Shown: positions 50,955-59,716, counted from the first letter of the stretch. The stretch: 64,000 nt of DNA from Paenibacillus sp. JCM 10914 (GCF_001315105.1 NZ_BAZR01000028.1:1-64000), one strand, 5' to 3'. Numbers and translations are program-made. The notes: a model not told the origin generated them from the letters alone.

Positions 50955-52017
50955 AACACAAGTCCTTACCTTGTTTATCCTACTGCATCTTGCTTCGATC
51001 TTTTCCATTTTTCCCGAGCGCATCATCTCGGCCACTTCCCAAGGGCACTGGATCCCCGTCGCGATTCTTTTTTTAGTAGAGTTACTGGTACTGTGGTTGT
51101 ATTTAAAAGCACTATCCAAGTTCCCGGGACAAACGGTGTTGGATATCTGTAATGGCGCGGTAAGCAAATGGGGGACAAGGTTGATCGCTGTGCCGCTGCT
51201 GATTTTTCTTTATATAGAGCTTCTCTTATTAATGTATTTTCAGTCCGTAGAAATCAAAGCCGTATTGCTTCAGAGAACGCCGACATCGGCAACATCGGCT
51301 GTCTTCATCATACTCTGCTTCTATGCAGCATGGAAGGGACTCACGGTACTTGTCAGGGCCAGCGTTGGATTATGTATACTGTTGATGCCATTCATCTTGT
51401 TTTCCATGCTGATTAGTATCAAAAACTATAAATTCAGTTATATTTTTCCGATATGGGACAGCAAGCTGTCATTTTTCTCCCATACGGATTTTTATGTGTG
51501 CACAGTCATTTTAGCAGGCTTCCTGTTCCTGGGCATGATCCCCGCCAAACAGGGGGATCAGTTTCGTAAAGTTGCGCTGGCTGTCGGTATCATTTTTGTA
51601 TTTGCTTTGGGATCGGTGTATGTTCCGCTGCTCGTTTTTGGACAAGAAACGGTAGCCAATCTGCAATATCCGATGTTGATGGCATCAGATACGATTGATT
51701 TGGAGTGGGTTGTATTTGACTGGCTGCCAAGCTTTTATGTGGTTGCTTCCAGTGCGCTGGGCGTATTGAAGGTATCCGTATTACTCTGGATGCTGGTGGA
51801 GCTGGTGCATCAGTTATTTGCGCCGAGAATCAACAGAATATGGGTAATATCTTTGGTCTGTGTCTCTCTGTACCTGATATCGTTGTGGATACCGAACGTC
51901 AGTGTCCTGGACTCCTATTTGAATCTGAATACTTACTTTTGTCTATACAGTGTCATAGTGTTTCCGATTATTGTGTTCGTTGCAGCTCAATGGCGACGAA
52001 AGAAGGTGAGCGCATGA
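50947..52017 (+). CDS. GerB-family spore germination permease
   Basis: A 356-residue, roughly ten-helix APC-type membrane protein: LTLFILLHLASIFSIFPERIISATSQGHWIPVAILFLVELLVLWLY at the start and FKFSYIFPIWDSKLSFFSHTDFY in the middle fit the GerAB/YndE family (spore permease), the subunit that recognises the germinant amino acid or sugar. It overlaps gerA's end by 8 nt and gerC's start by 4 nt, so the three are coupled in the order A-B-C. Confidence 0.88.
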   Translation: MNRTQVLTLFILLHLASIFSIFPERIISATSQGHWIPVAILFLVELLVLWLYLKALSKFPGQTVLDICNGAVSKWGTRLIAVPLLIFLYIELLLLMYFQSVEIKAVLLQRTPTSATSAVFIILCFYAAWKGLTVLVRASVGLCILLMPFILFSMLISIKNYKFSYIFPIWDSKLSFFSHTDFYVCTVILAGFLFLGMIPAKQGDQFRKVALAVGIIFVFALGSVYVPLLVFGQETVANLQYPMLMASDTIDLEWVVFDWLPSFYVVASSALGVLKVSVLLWMLVELVHQLFAPRINRIWVISLVCVSLYLISLWIPNVSVLDSYLNLNTYFCLYSVIVFPIIVFVAAQWRRKKVSA

Positions 52018-53102
52018 ACAACCGAATGATAAAGATCATGATAGCAACCCTGGCCATGAGTTTGTTGCTTGCGGGGTGCTGGGACACGAAGGATATTAAC
52101 AAGCAGTATCTCCCTGTCGTTATGGGGGTGGGGAAAGGCACAACTCAGAAGTACAGAATCGTGATGCAGATCCCGGATGCTTCAGGCAGAACACAAATTA
52201 TTGATAAAGAGGCCAAATCGATCAGCAAAGCCATTGATTTGATACGAACGGATTCCGAGAAAAGCATTGAGATGGTGCATCTGAGATTGCTCTTGATCGA
52301 TAAGCAGATCGCCGAAAAGGGGATTGGCAACATTATTAATTTTGCCGTCAGAGCCAACGATATCTCGATTAAGGGGATGGTGGGAATCATAGACGGTGAT
52401 TTTGAAAAGACGATGTATCATCAAATTTCACCGACACCTGAAATATCTTCGTACGATTTTTTTAGTGAGGAAGCGGGATGGACTCCTAATCAGTCGATCG
52501 TCAGAATATGGGAAGCCTATCGCAGTCAAAACTCCTATTCCGAAGACATGGCGATTCCGATGCTTAAGAACGGGGAGCGGACTTTGTTTACCTTTAAAGG
52601 TACGGCCATAATGGACGAGGATCGGATGGTTGGCACACTGAGTCAGGACGAGACCTTGTTATTTAATTTATTCAAAGGCAGATATTCAGGCGGAACGATC
52701 GAAGTAGCGCAGAATACAAGTGTGCTAATCCAAAATACCAAAATCAAACACCATACCAAGTGGTCGGACGAAGGACCTGTGCTCCTGACGGATGTTCTCC
52801 TCAACGTCGTCATTACCGAAAGCCCCGAAGGAAAAGGCAAGACGTTGATTGAGCAAGAGATGCAGAAGCAACTGAGCGGGCAATTTAACGAAACCGTCAA
52901 GAAGATACACGATTTGCAATCGGATGTACTCGGAGTCGGTCTGATCTTCCGTCCCGAATTAACAGAAGAGAAGATCAAGGATTGGAAGACCAGATGGTTT
53001 CCGAGCTTGGAGCAACAAATAAACGTGCGCGTGAACGTGCTGAATGATATCTATTTTAAAGAAAATAACGCCAATGATCAGGGGCACATGCTAAAAGAAT
53101 AA
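52014..53102 (+). CDS. Ger(x)C spore germination lipoprotein
   Basis: A 362-residue lipoprotein with lipobox Cys22 in MSLLLAGCWDTKDINKQYLPVVMGV, the Ger(x)C family hallmark. Further family motifs: KAIDLIRTDSEKSIEMVHLRLLLIDKQIAEKGIGNIINF and the C-terminal VLGVGLIFRP, WKTRWFPSLEQQINVRVNV. Completes the germinant receptor in the spore inner membrane. The frame opens far upstream (51840), but ATG 52014 with agaaggtgag and overlap with gerB is clearly the start. Confidence 0.9.
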   Translation: MNNRMIKIMIATLAMSLLLAGCWDTKDINKQYLPVVMGVGKGTTQKYRIVMQIPDASGRTQIIDKEAKSISKAIDLIRTDSEKSIEMVHLRLLLIDKQIAEKGIGNIINFAVRANDISIKGMVGIIDGDFEKTMYHQISPTPEISSYDFFSEEAGWTPNQSIVRIWEAYRSQNSYSEDMAIPMLKNGERTLFTFKGTAIMDEDRMVGTLSQDETLLFNLFKGRYSGGTIEVAQNTSVLIQNTKIKHHTKWSDEGPVLLTDVLLNVVITESPEGKGKTLIEQEMQKQLSGQFNETVKKIHDLQSDVLGVGLIFRPELTEEKIKDWKTRWFPSLEQQINVRVNVLNDIYFKENNANDQGHMLKE

Positions 53103-53147
53103 TGGAGGCGCTCGGAGCCAACCGATGGCAAAACAAGAAAGAAGAAG

Positions 53148-53178
53148 CGGCTGCGCTCATAGAGCGCGCCGTAGTTTT
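53148..53178 (+). terminator. terminator of the ger operon
   Basis: A 10-bp stem with one bulged T (cggc-t-gcgctc / gagcgcgccg), loop of 3 nt, then tagtttt. Confidence 0.7.
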
Positions 53179-53203
53179 GCGCTGTCAGAAATGGGGGACA
53201 ATA

Positions 53204-53731
53204 TCACAACTTATAACCCAGCAATCTGGCTAATCGAGCCAAGCCACCTAGAACAATTTGTTGCAAAAGCTTTGGAGGGCCGGCAATATAACCGTCCATC
53301 GACGCCCAGACCAAACCGATCCAAAGTGGATTCCAAGGAATTCCCCGTGGGTTCATTTTCCCTTCCGTTTCGAGCTTATGTAATAACTCGAACATCTGCC
53401 AGTGGTTGCCCGGTGGACGGACCTCGTGCAACATCACAAGCAGACCCTTATTTACCTTCCAGAATTGATGTATCTGCCTTGGTGATATAACCAGTGACGA
53501 ACCGGGTCCGGCCAAAGTCTCTTTACCGTCCACCATGAATCGCATCGTACCTTCCACGACGGTGAATTTTTCCGTTAAATCCGGATGCCAGTGGGGACCG
53601 TTAATCGCTCCCTCCCGATGTATTCGGTGTTCAACTATTAAATATGCACCATCCTCATCCCATTCCAGACAAGTAACGGTTTGTCCGTCCGGGTAACGCA
53701 GCACTTTTATGATCGGTCTTGGTTCAGTCAT
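53204..53731 (-). CDS. cupin-domain protein
   Basis: A 175-residue protein with a single cupin at about 20-110: GPHWHPDLTEKFTVVEGTMRFMVDGKETLAGPGSSLVISPRQIHQFW, carrying the metal-type His pair (HWH), Glu and a downstream His. The C-terminal 60 residues are hydrophobic (GYIAGPPKLLQQIVLGGLARLARLLG) and may be amphipathic. Enzyme or sensor role unknown. It is divergent from the ECF41-like sigma gene and has TGTCACA in its promoter region, so it is a likely target of that sigma factor. gaagaggcgattct lies before ATG. Confidence 0.85.
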   Translation of the reverse strand: MTEPRPIIKVLRYPDGQTVTCLEWDEDGAYLIVEHRIHREGAINGPHWHPDLTEKFTVVEGTMRFMVDGKETLAGPGSSLVISPRQIHQFWKVNKGLLVMLHEVRPPGNHWQMFELLHKLETEGKMNPRGIPWNPLWIGLVWASMDGYIAGPPKLLQQIVLGGLARLARLLGYKL

Positions 53732-53785
53732 AGAATCGCCTCTTCTCGTGTTTGATACATATAAAGTCCGAAACTTGGACGAAAA

Positions 53786-53792
53786 TGTGACA
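53786..53792 (-). promoter_or_regulatory. TGTCACA, candidate ECF41 -35 box of the cupin gene
   Basis: TGTCACA read on the minus strand, 55 nt upstream of the cupin start. ECF41 factors are known to use TGTCACA at -35. A convincing CGTC -10 at 16-17 nt is not present (sequence there is GGAC), although CGTC occurs 4 nt downstream. Confidence 0.45.
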
Positions 53793-53835
53793 CGAATCTT
53801 TCGATCCCTTATAATTTATGGTTAAGAATGGGGGC

Positions 53836-54717
53836 ATGGTACATATCGATTCGACGACTCTTTTCCAAACCCATAAGGACCTGTTATTTGCAATTGCCTA
53901 TAGAATGCTCGGAACAGCCAACGATGCTGAAGATATTGTGCAAGACACTTTTGTTGATGTGCAGCAAGCAGGCTTTCGACGGGACGTGAAAGATGAGAAA
54001 GCGTACCTATGCAAAATCGTGTATAACAAGTGTAAGGATTACATGAGCAAGACCGCAAGGGCGCGTTCAGCTTATCGTGGTCCATGGCTGCCAGAGCCGA
54101 TGCTGACCGAGGATCCCGCCGAGCGAGTTCTGTTTCAAGAATCTCTGGCGACAGCTTATTTGATCCTGCTGCTGCAACTATCGGAGACAGAACGATCGAT
54201 ATTCGTGCTTAGGCAAGTGGGCAGCTTCAATTATGCGGAAATATCTTATATTGTCGAAAAAAGCGAAGCAAATTGCAGGCAAATCTATCGCCGTGCCAAA
54301 CAATCGATTGGACAGATCGAGCTACGTTCCATGCCTGATCCAACTCGAACGAGGTTGCTGATCGAACAATTCGTATATGCGCTGCAAAACGGCGATATAG
54401 CTAAACTGATGGAATTGCTAGCCGATGATATTGTGTTTGCCGCAGACAGCGGAGGGCAAGTACCCGGTTCTTTGGTTCCTGTACGTACGGCTGAGCGTAC
54501 CGCCCGTTTTCTCATGAAAACATCCGGTTTCGTGCCTACGGGCATGATTACCGAAATCGAACAGGTCAACGGGCAATGGGGGCTTGTCCTGTCATTGGGA
54601 GCGGACATTTTGTATGTATTCTCTTTTCAGCTACACAACGACCGCATTCAAGCCATCTATGCAACGGTTAATCCCGACAAACTGATCTATATCAGGCGAC
54701 AAAAAAATCGTGTGTGA
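53836..54717 (+). CDS. ECF41-like (SigJ-type) sigma factor with SnoaL-like tail
   Basis: A 293-residue sigma factor longer than normal ECFs. Regions 2 and 4 are seen at LLFAIAYRMLGTANDAEDIVQDTFVDVQ and LSETERSIFVLRQVGSFNYAEISYIVEKSEANCRQIYRRAK. After residue 190 comes an NTF2/SnoaL-like domain (LIEQFVYALQNGDIAKLMELLADDIVFAADSGGQV) ending in the NPDKL motif (IYATVNPDKLIYI). DGGG-like and NPDKL motifs are hallmarks of ECF41, in which this tail, not a separate anti-sigma, controls activity. ATG 53836 is favoured over ATG 53818, neither having a strong ribosome site. Confidence 0.82.
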   Translation: MVHIDSTTLFQTHKDLLFAIAYRMLGTANDAEDIVQDTFVDVQQAGFRRDVKDEKAYLCKIVYNKCKDYMSKTARARSAYRGPWLPEPMLTEDPAERVLFQESLATAYLILLLQLSETERSIFVLRQVGSFNYAEISYIVEKSEANCRQIYRRAKQSIGQIELRSMPDPTRTRLLIEQFVYALQNGDIAKLMELLADDIVFAADSGGQVPGSLVPVRTAERTARFLMKTSGFVPTGMITEIEQVNGQWGLVLSLGADILYVFSFQLHNDRIQAIYATVNPDKLIYIRRQKNRV

Positions 54718-54824
54718 TTGCGATTTCCTGGTTATGTATTCACCTGTTTACTTGAAACATTTTCCTGCCATTACACGTTATATTGTCGAAGGACAATATA
54801 CTATTACTGATGGGAGGACAATCC

Positions 54825-56223
54825 ATGTTGATCAAGAAGAAATCATGGATCCAACATCCGAGCAAGCGACTAAGCAAGCGTCTTGTATCGGGTATTGTCG
54901 CTAGCATACTTACTTTACACGGAATCATGGCTCTAGTGCCGCCACAAGTCCATGCGGAAACCGCCGATTTATCGCTCCGAAACTGGCATTCTTCCTCACA
55001 TATCTCTGTACCGACGATAAAGCCATCTTGGACGATGCAGGTAGACAATTATCTGAATATGTATGATACCTATGAAGGTCACCATGCCATCGCTGAGGAA
55101 GGGAAAATATTTACGTTCGCCGGCAAACAACTGGTTGCTATCGATGCGAAGACAGGGAAACGGTTATGGAGTTATGGCAAGGATCTGCTGCCTTATGTGA
55201 CGTATGGGGATGGCGTCGTATATGGGCTGTCTGCTGATCAGAAGCGTTTGCTCTTCATGCCAAGACTGGAAAGCTGCAATGGAAGTCCGGCACATCCACA
55301 TTCATCGATACACGTTTGCGCACTGAGGTAATGATTCCAACATCCGACACGCTTTATGCCATTAATGGCAGCATGACATTTGCATTTGATCGCGCGACAG
55401 GCAAACTACGATGGAAGGCCAACGAGCCGTTAGCCGATGGACATGGAACCGCTTATTTGGAAGAAGCGGATGGTGCCATTCTGCGTACGTTTATGGTTCA
55501 GGGAGCGCTCACATCCGTTCAGTTGAATGCGTATGACAAGAAGTCGGGCAAGAAGCTTTGGGGACATTTCGGTCAGGGTGAAGCGCTGACAATCAAAGAC
55601 GGCCTCGTGTATTCGATCGATTACTATTCTCCTCTGTTACTCGATTATCAGTCCGTGCCGGATCGCACAGTGATCGTGAACGCGTATAATCTCAAGAGCG
55701 GGATTCAGAAGGGAAGCCGCGAATTCACCTGGAAGTTGGAGCAGGAACCACCGTACGAGCACGGCCACTCTGGCGTATTTTTAAGCGGCGGTAAGTTATA
55801 TATCGAACAAGGCAATCAGGTGCAGAGTATCGTTTTGACGATTACAAAGCGGGCGAAGCTCCACTGAGAATCTTGCGGCGTCCTTACGGCGAACAGTGGA
55901 TATTGCTTGGCGTGGTCCAGGAAAGATTAATGTACAGGGATTATAAAACAGGAGAAATGACGGGCGTTAAGCTGGCAAACGGTCAGCCGGTGGAGTTGAG
56001 CGGTGACGCTCCGATCTCGCAGCTTGACGTATACGGTAAAGGAATGTACCGAGCGCAGCGCAACGGCACGTTGCTTGGCATTAACATACTGACGGCGAAG
56101 CCTGCCTTTAGAGTAACAACAGGGGCAGATCTGCACGAGTCAACCTTGAAGACGGGAGATATGCTGATCGTCCAAGCGGAAGGCAAACTCCTCGGAGTGA
56201 AAATACCGGCTTCATTGCGTTAA
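54825..56223 (+). pseudogene. secreted PQQ-like beta-propeller protein, two frameshifts
   Basis: Three frames (54825-55331, 55316-55867, 55873-56223) together encode one protein of about 465 residues. It begins with a signal peptide (KRLVSGIVASILTLHGIMALVPPQVHA), followed by propeller blades: AIDAKTGKRLWSYGKDL, AFDRATGKLRWKANE, AYDKKSGKKLWGHFG. Frames must change near 55235-55258, where the other frame reads AKTGKLQWKSGTSTFID, and near 55828, where it reads RFDDYKAGEAPLRILRR. BamB-like PQQ_2 propellers bind proteins or act as scaffolds; no cofactor is needed. tgggagga before ATG 54825. Two indels in one gene make decay or poor sequence likely. Confidence 0.8.
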
Positions 56224-56260
56224 GCGAATAGGGTTTGAGATCGTTCTATGAATTGACTAT

Positions 56261-56283
56261 AGGGCCGCATACCATGCGGCTCT
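56261..56283 (+). terminator. terminator-like hairpin after the propeller gene
   Basis: A 10-bp stem (agggccgcat / atgcggctct) with a 3-nt loop and short T-rich tail. Confidence 0.6.
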
Positions 56284-56413
56284 ATTACGTATGTAATCTT
56301 AAATTAAGCTATTCATTACCTATATCGGACTCTTTTACCCATGCTATCATGACGATATATCAGGTGCGCAACTGATGTGTAAACGATCAATCCAAGTAAA
56401 GGGGATATTAAAC

Positions 56414-57118
56414 ATGAGCAAAGACGATATGATCAGATCGATGGTTGCTGATCGCGTAAGCATTACACCACAAGGATTTGTTGCTGATCAATTAAACCCA
56501 GCACAGTTTGCAGACTGCCACGAGTTGTTTTTTGACAAAGTATTACAAATTAGTGCATCTGATATTACAGGGATAGCAGGTTATGGTGACTTCGATGAAG
56601 GGGGGCGAACAAGCTACAACACCTGCAGGGAGTACCTGAATGATACGTTTGCGGAAGATCGAGAAGGATATTGGTTGAACTGGACGGAATTATACGATAC
56701 GACCATGTTGGATCGTGATTTTGTGGAGCACTACTTGCAGGAGATGAACGAGAGAATAGATTACTGCGAAGGAAGACGTTACTTGGTCAACAACAATACG
56801 TTCTTCGAACTCATGATTACCGATGGCAAGACAACGGTTGGCTTTCCCGATTGGAGTCGGTCCGGCATTTGCGACTTTCTCTTGGATTTTGTGATTATGG
56901 ACTTGAATAAGCCTTACCTGAAGATACCGGAATTGTTATTCCAGTATGGTGAGAAGAGAGGTATCATCATTCCAGACTTCAAAGAACGTTTCTTATGCAT
57001 GGCTTATTATAAGGGTATCGATGTCCTGCGGTGGCATGCGTCGATTGATGACACGGAGTCCTGCCGAACGATCATGATCTCCATCCGTGAACTGAAGGAT
57101 CGTATATATGCGTTATAG
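56414..57118 (+). CDS. phosphotransferase-like protein lacking catalytic residues
   Basis: A 234-residue protein resembling the C-lobe of hygromycin/aminoglycoside phosphotransferases: DYCEGRRYLVNNNTFFELMITDGKTTVGFPDWSRSGICDFLLDFVIMDLNKPYLKIPELLFQY. The usual HGD-x4-N catalytic loop is replaced by NNNTFFELM, and the metal-binding DW remains. The N-lobe with its ATP-binding lysine is missing or unrecognisable. It is thus a likely pseudokinase or a non-enzymatic descendant. ATG 56414 follows aaagggga. The next gene starts 11 nt downstream, so both probably act together. Confidence 0.55.
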   Translation: MSKDDMIRSMVADRVSITPQGFVADQLNPAQFADCHELFFDKVLQISASDITGIAGYGDFDEGGRTSYNTCREYLNDTFAEDREGYWLNWTELYDTTMLDRDFVEHYLQEMNERIDYCEGRRYLVNNNTFFELMITDGKTTVGFPDWSRSGICDFLLDFVIMDLNKPYLKIPELLFQYGEKRGIIIPDFKERFLCMAYYKGIDVLRWHASIDDTESCRTIMISIRELKDRIYAL

Positions 57119-57129
57119 AGGATAATCGT

Positions 57130-57825
57130 ATGAATTACGAAAATGCTAATGATATATTGCCAGAGAAGTTGCTAAAGGAAGTCCAGAAATATGCCGCGGG
57201 GAAGCTGCTGTATATTCCAACTGAGGATAAAAAAGCCTGGGGCGAAATGTCGGGATACAGGGATCAACTGCAGCGGCGTAACATCATGATTCGCAATAAG
57301 TACACGAACGGAATGACGATTTCAGAACTTGCTGACGAATATTACTTGTCTCTGGATTCCATTAAGAAAATTATCTACTCTAAGAAAAATGACAAGCAAT
57401 TTGCATATGCACCTACTGTCCGTTCAGCAGTTAACTATGCGAGTGTCGGAATGCTCGAAGAATGGATTCAATGTTATCTGCTCCTTACTCGAAAGGCTAC
57501 GCTTCCTTTACATGAATTTACGAGTGATGATCCTCATTATATTGGCGTCGTCAAATTGCCATTGCGTCTCATTCCATATCAACATATAGAGCCGGGGGGA
57601 GCTCATGACAAAGAAATAGATGAGGATATAACGGATTATGCACCGCTTCTAATTCAGTATATGGATGGAAAGTTTTATGATGTCGAGCAGAACGAACGGA
57701 TAGCTGCTTTGAAACAGCGCAAAGTAAATGCATACCCTGCAATCATCTTCATGAAGGAACCGGAGGATTATAAGAAGTTCATGAAGCTGTATGGAACCGT
57801 GCTATTTTTTATGGATCGAATGTAA
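57130..57825 (+). CDS. CD3324-type HTH protein with extra C-terminal domain
   Basis: A 231-residue protein. Residues 1-85 match the small CD3324/Mor-like regulator family: NYENANDILPEKLLKEVQKYAAGKLLYIPTEDKKAWGEMSGYRDQLQRRNIMIRNKYTNGMTISELADEYYLSLDSIKKIIYSKK, with the helix-turn-helix at TISELADEYYLSLDSIKKII. That family normally ends there. The remaining 145 residues (GVVKLPLRLIPYQHIEPGGAHDKEIDEDITDYAPLLIQYMDGKFYDVEQNERIAALKQRKVNAYPAIIFM) are not recognised; the second part looks like a ParB-N-type fold pattern (a residue list that names dependencies), which is speculative. Adjacent to the pseudokinase gene. Confidence 0.7.
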   Translation: MNYENANDILPEKLLKEVQKYAAGKLLYIPTEDKKAWGEMSGYRDQLQRRNIMIRNKYTNGMTISELADEYYLSLDSIKKIIYSKKNDKQFAYAPTVRSAVNYASVGMLEEWIQCYLLLTRKATLPLHEFTSDDPHYIGVVKLPLRLIPYQHIEPGGAHDKEIDEDITDYAPLLIQYMDGKFYDVEQNERIAALKQRKVNAYPAIIFMKEPEDYKKFMKLYGTVLFFMDRM

Positions 57826-57850
57826 TGCTGCTCCTGGAAAGAGCGCAGAT

Positions 57851-57876
57851 AGCCGCCTCCGTTTGGCGGCTTTTTC
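57851..57876 (+). terminator. intrinsic terminator
   Basis: agccgcc / ggcggct (7 bp) with a 7-nt loop and T5, 26 nt after the HTH gene. Confidence 0.8.
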
Positions 57877-57904
57877 TGTGCTGTGCTCTGAGCAGTTTTT
57901 TCTA

Positions 57905-57933
57905 TTGACAGAAAATGGAATAGTGATGATAAT
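57905..57933 (+). promoter_or_regulatory. strong sigma-A promoter of the ACP/ATP-grasp cluster
   Basis: TTGACA (57905-57910), 17 nt, GATAAT (57928-57933). This is the best -35/-10 pair in the window and sits about 117 nt before the acyl carrier protein gene with a terminator directly upstream, so the cluster has its own transcription start at about 57940. Confidence 0.7.
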
Positions 57934-57983
57934 AATTGTAACTATGGAAAAGGGAGGGGACATAATCATCAGTTTGGAGTAAC

Positions 57984-58037
57984 ATGGCAGCAGTAAATAT
58001 AAGGATTCGGTTGTACCCTTACACATTATCACTTTAA
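57984..58037 (+). CDS. possible 17-aa peptide ahead of the acyl carrier gene
   Basis: tttggagtaac before ATG 57984 and an 18-codon frame encoding MAAVNIRIRLYPYTLSL, ending 12 nt before the ACP start. A substrate peptide for the radical SAM enzyme downstream is a tempting idea, but 17 residues is short for a leader plus core, so a chance or regulatory ORF is more likely. Confidence 0.25.
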   Translation: MAAVNIRIRLYPYTLSL

Positions 58038-58049
58038 AGGAGTGTAGTC

Positions 58050-58325
58050 ATGTACGAAAAAATCGTAGACATTTTGTGCGCAATCAAAGAAGATCAACCG
58101 GAACTTCGCCAATCCCTGTCTCCTGCCACGGAACTGAACAACGATATCGGCCTCGATTCACTGCAGATGATTCAGTTTATGCTCAAAGTCGAGGACCAAT
58201 TGAACGTCGTCATTGATTATGACCACTTCGATTACGAACATCTTCAGACGATTGACACGTTTATTACCTTCCTCAAAAGCTGCCAGCCTCAGGAGCAAGC
58301 TCTGTACGAAGATGTCCAGAAGTAA
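58050..58325 (+). CDS. acyl carrier protein-like carrier domain
   Basis: A 91-residue carrier protein. The phosphopantetheine site is Ser37 in NDIGLDSLQMIQFML, and the helical bundle is as usual: YEKIVDILCAIKEDQP, LKVEDQLNVVIDYDHFDYEHLQTIDTFITFL. It carries an acyl or aminoacyl group as a thioester. It is not the fatty-acid ACP by context: it opens a cluster with an ATP-grasp enzyme, a glycosyltransferase, a radical SAM enzyme and an exporter. aaaggagtgtagtc before ATG 58050. Its stop overlaps the ATP-grasp start by 14 nt. Confidence 0.88.
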   Translation: MYEKIVDILCAIKEDQPELRQSLSPATELNNDIGLDSLQMIQFMLKVEDQLNVVIDYDHFDYEHLQTIDTFITFLKSCQPQEQALYEDVQK

Positions 58326-59694
58326 AGGCGGCACAATTCCCACGATCGTGATGGGCACATTCGATCCCGAAACGCGATGGAGAGATCCGCAGCTTGCCAA
58401 ACTGCCTGCAATGCCTGATCGGGAGCGAGAATCGATTGTGCTTTGTATGGACGAGCTGCTATTTCCATTCTGCGGGCCGGAGGATATTCTCTACAGCCGC
58501 TGCCGAATCGATCCGGCGCTGCTCGAGTACTTGAATGCCTTAGATTTTACATTTCAGAATCGTTATCACTTTGATCTGACTAACGGCACCGAGCCTCTGC
58601 CTGAACCAGAAATTTTCAAACAATGCATGTTCGGATTGGCATTGAATCAAGACGCATCCCAGCTTAAGGAAAGTCGGTTATCACCATACGCAATTACAGC
58701 AGATACGGGAGCATATTTAGAGGCCAATCCATCGCTGGTGCATCCTTTGCCTGGCCTTGAAACCGTAGTGCGCGTCAACTCCAAGATATATTCGAATCAA
58801 CTTTTGAATAGAATCGGTGAGAAGTGCTACGGGACTGAAGTAAACAGTGCAGCGGAAATGGTATCAGCCGGTAATCAACTTCTTAAGCAAAGGGCTTATC
58901 TGTTGAAGGATCCCTTCGGTGTCTCCGGTAAGGGTAATCTGCTTATCGACAGCGAAACCATGCAGAACAGAATAGCCGAGCACTTGTCTAAGCAGGAGAG
59001 AAGTGGATTGCGCTGTCACTTTCTGCTGGAGCCGCTGCTAAGGAAAGAGATCGACTTCAGCTCCCACTGGTATATTGACATGAACGGTGAGAAGAAATTC
59101 ATCTCTGTCCAACAGATGATCAATCATCAGCAAAATTATAGCGGATCGATCACGGCAGATGATGTTTTTATCCGTTTGCTGGAAACCGCCGGTTATTTCC
59201 GTGTGATGGATGAAGCACTCCGGGTCTTGACAGAAGACGGTTATTACGGCTTCGTTTGTTTCGACTCGATGATTCTGGAGGATGGGAATATCGTACCGAT
59301 TGTAGAGATCAATGCCCGCAAGTCGATGGGTCTCATTAACGCTTATCTTGATCGACGCTGGGCTGCTCACGGTCATACCGGCTGGCTTACATTCTTGTCC
59401 CTCGGTCTTCCATTAGATTTTACGTTCGAGCGATTGCTGGATGCGCTGCACGCATCCGGAATTCTGTTAACAACGGAAGAAGGTTATGGCATCGTCCCTC
59501 TTTCTTCTAACACGGTTATTGTGAATGAAGTTGTAGCGGCCCGTCGTATCGCCGAGGGAAGACAGGACAGACGCGGGATAGCGAAGGGGCGGCTTTATGC
59601 TTCCATAGTGGGCCGTAACGAAGGACATCGCAGTGTGTTGATCGGAAGTTTGCGGCAAACGCTCACCGACCTGTCGATTAAAGTGTATAACTAA
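58312..59694 (+). CDS. ATP-grasp ligase with preATP-grasp domain (PGM1-like?)
   Basis: A 460-residue enzyme. The N-terminal 180 residues (TIPTIVMGTFDPETRWRDPQLAKLPAMPDRERESIVLCMDELLFPFCGPED) look like the preATP-grasp domain of peptide-ligase-type proteins such as pheganomycin ligase PGM1; this is from memory. The ATP-grasp fold follows: YLLKDPFGVSGKGNLLIDSETM (nucleotide lysine and glycine loop), HFLLEPLLRKEIDFSSHWYID, and the metal site IVPIVEINARKSMGLINAYLDRR (Glu and Asn ligands). It should activate a carboxylate as acyl-phosphate and join it to an amine, perhaps loading or elongating on the ACP. ATG 58312 lies within the ACP gene end, implying coupling. Confidence 0.75.
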   Translation: MSRSKGGTIPTIVMGTFDPETRWRDPQLAKLPAMPDRERESIVLCMDELLFPFCGPEDILYSRCRIDPALLEYLNALDFTFQNRYHFDLTNGTEPLPEPEIFKQCMFGLALNQDASQLKESRLSPYAITADTGAYLEANPSLVHPLPGLETVVRVNSKIYSNQLLNRIGEKCYGTEVNSAAEMVSAGNQLLKQRAYLLKDPFGVSGKGNLLIDSETMQNRIAEHLSKQERSGLRCHFLLEPLLRKEIDFSSHWYIDMNGEKKFISVQQMINHQQNYSGSITADDVFIRLLETAGYFRVMDEALRVLTEDGYYGFVCFDSMILEDGNIVPIVEINARKSMGLINAYLDRRWAAHGHTGWLTFLSLGLPLDFTFERLLDALHASGILLTTEEGYGIVPLSSNTVIVNEVVAARRIAEGRQDRRGIAKGRLYASIVGRNEGHRSVLIGSLRQTLTDLSIKVYN

Positions 59695-59716
59695 TCTGCA
59701 AACTCGGAGGCTGCGC

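Noticed and set aside
53125..53490. 121-residue plus-strand frame opposite the cupin gene
   Set aside because: The minus-strand frame has a recognisable cupin fold and ribosome site; the plus-strand product is low-complexity and covers the ger terminator.
57984..58037. 17-residue peptide as RiPP precursor for the radical SAM enzyme
   Set aside because: Too short for leader plus core, no recognition motif visible, and the radical SAM gene is three genes away; kept only as a low-confidence ORF.
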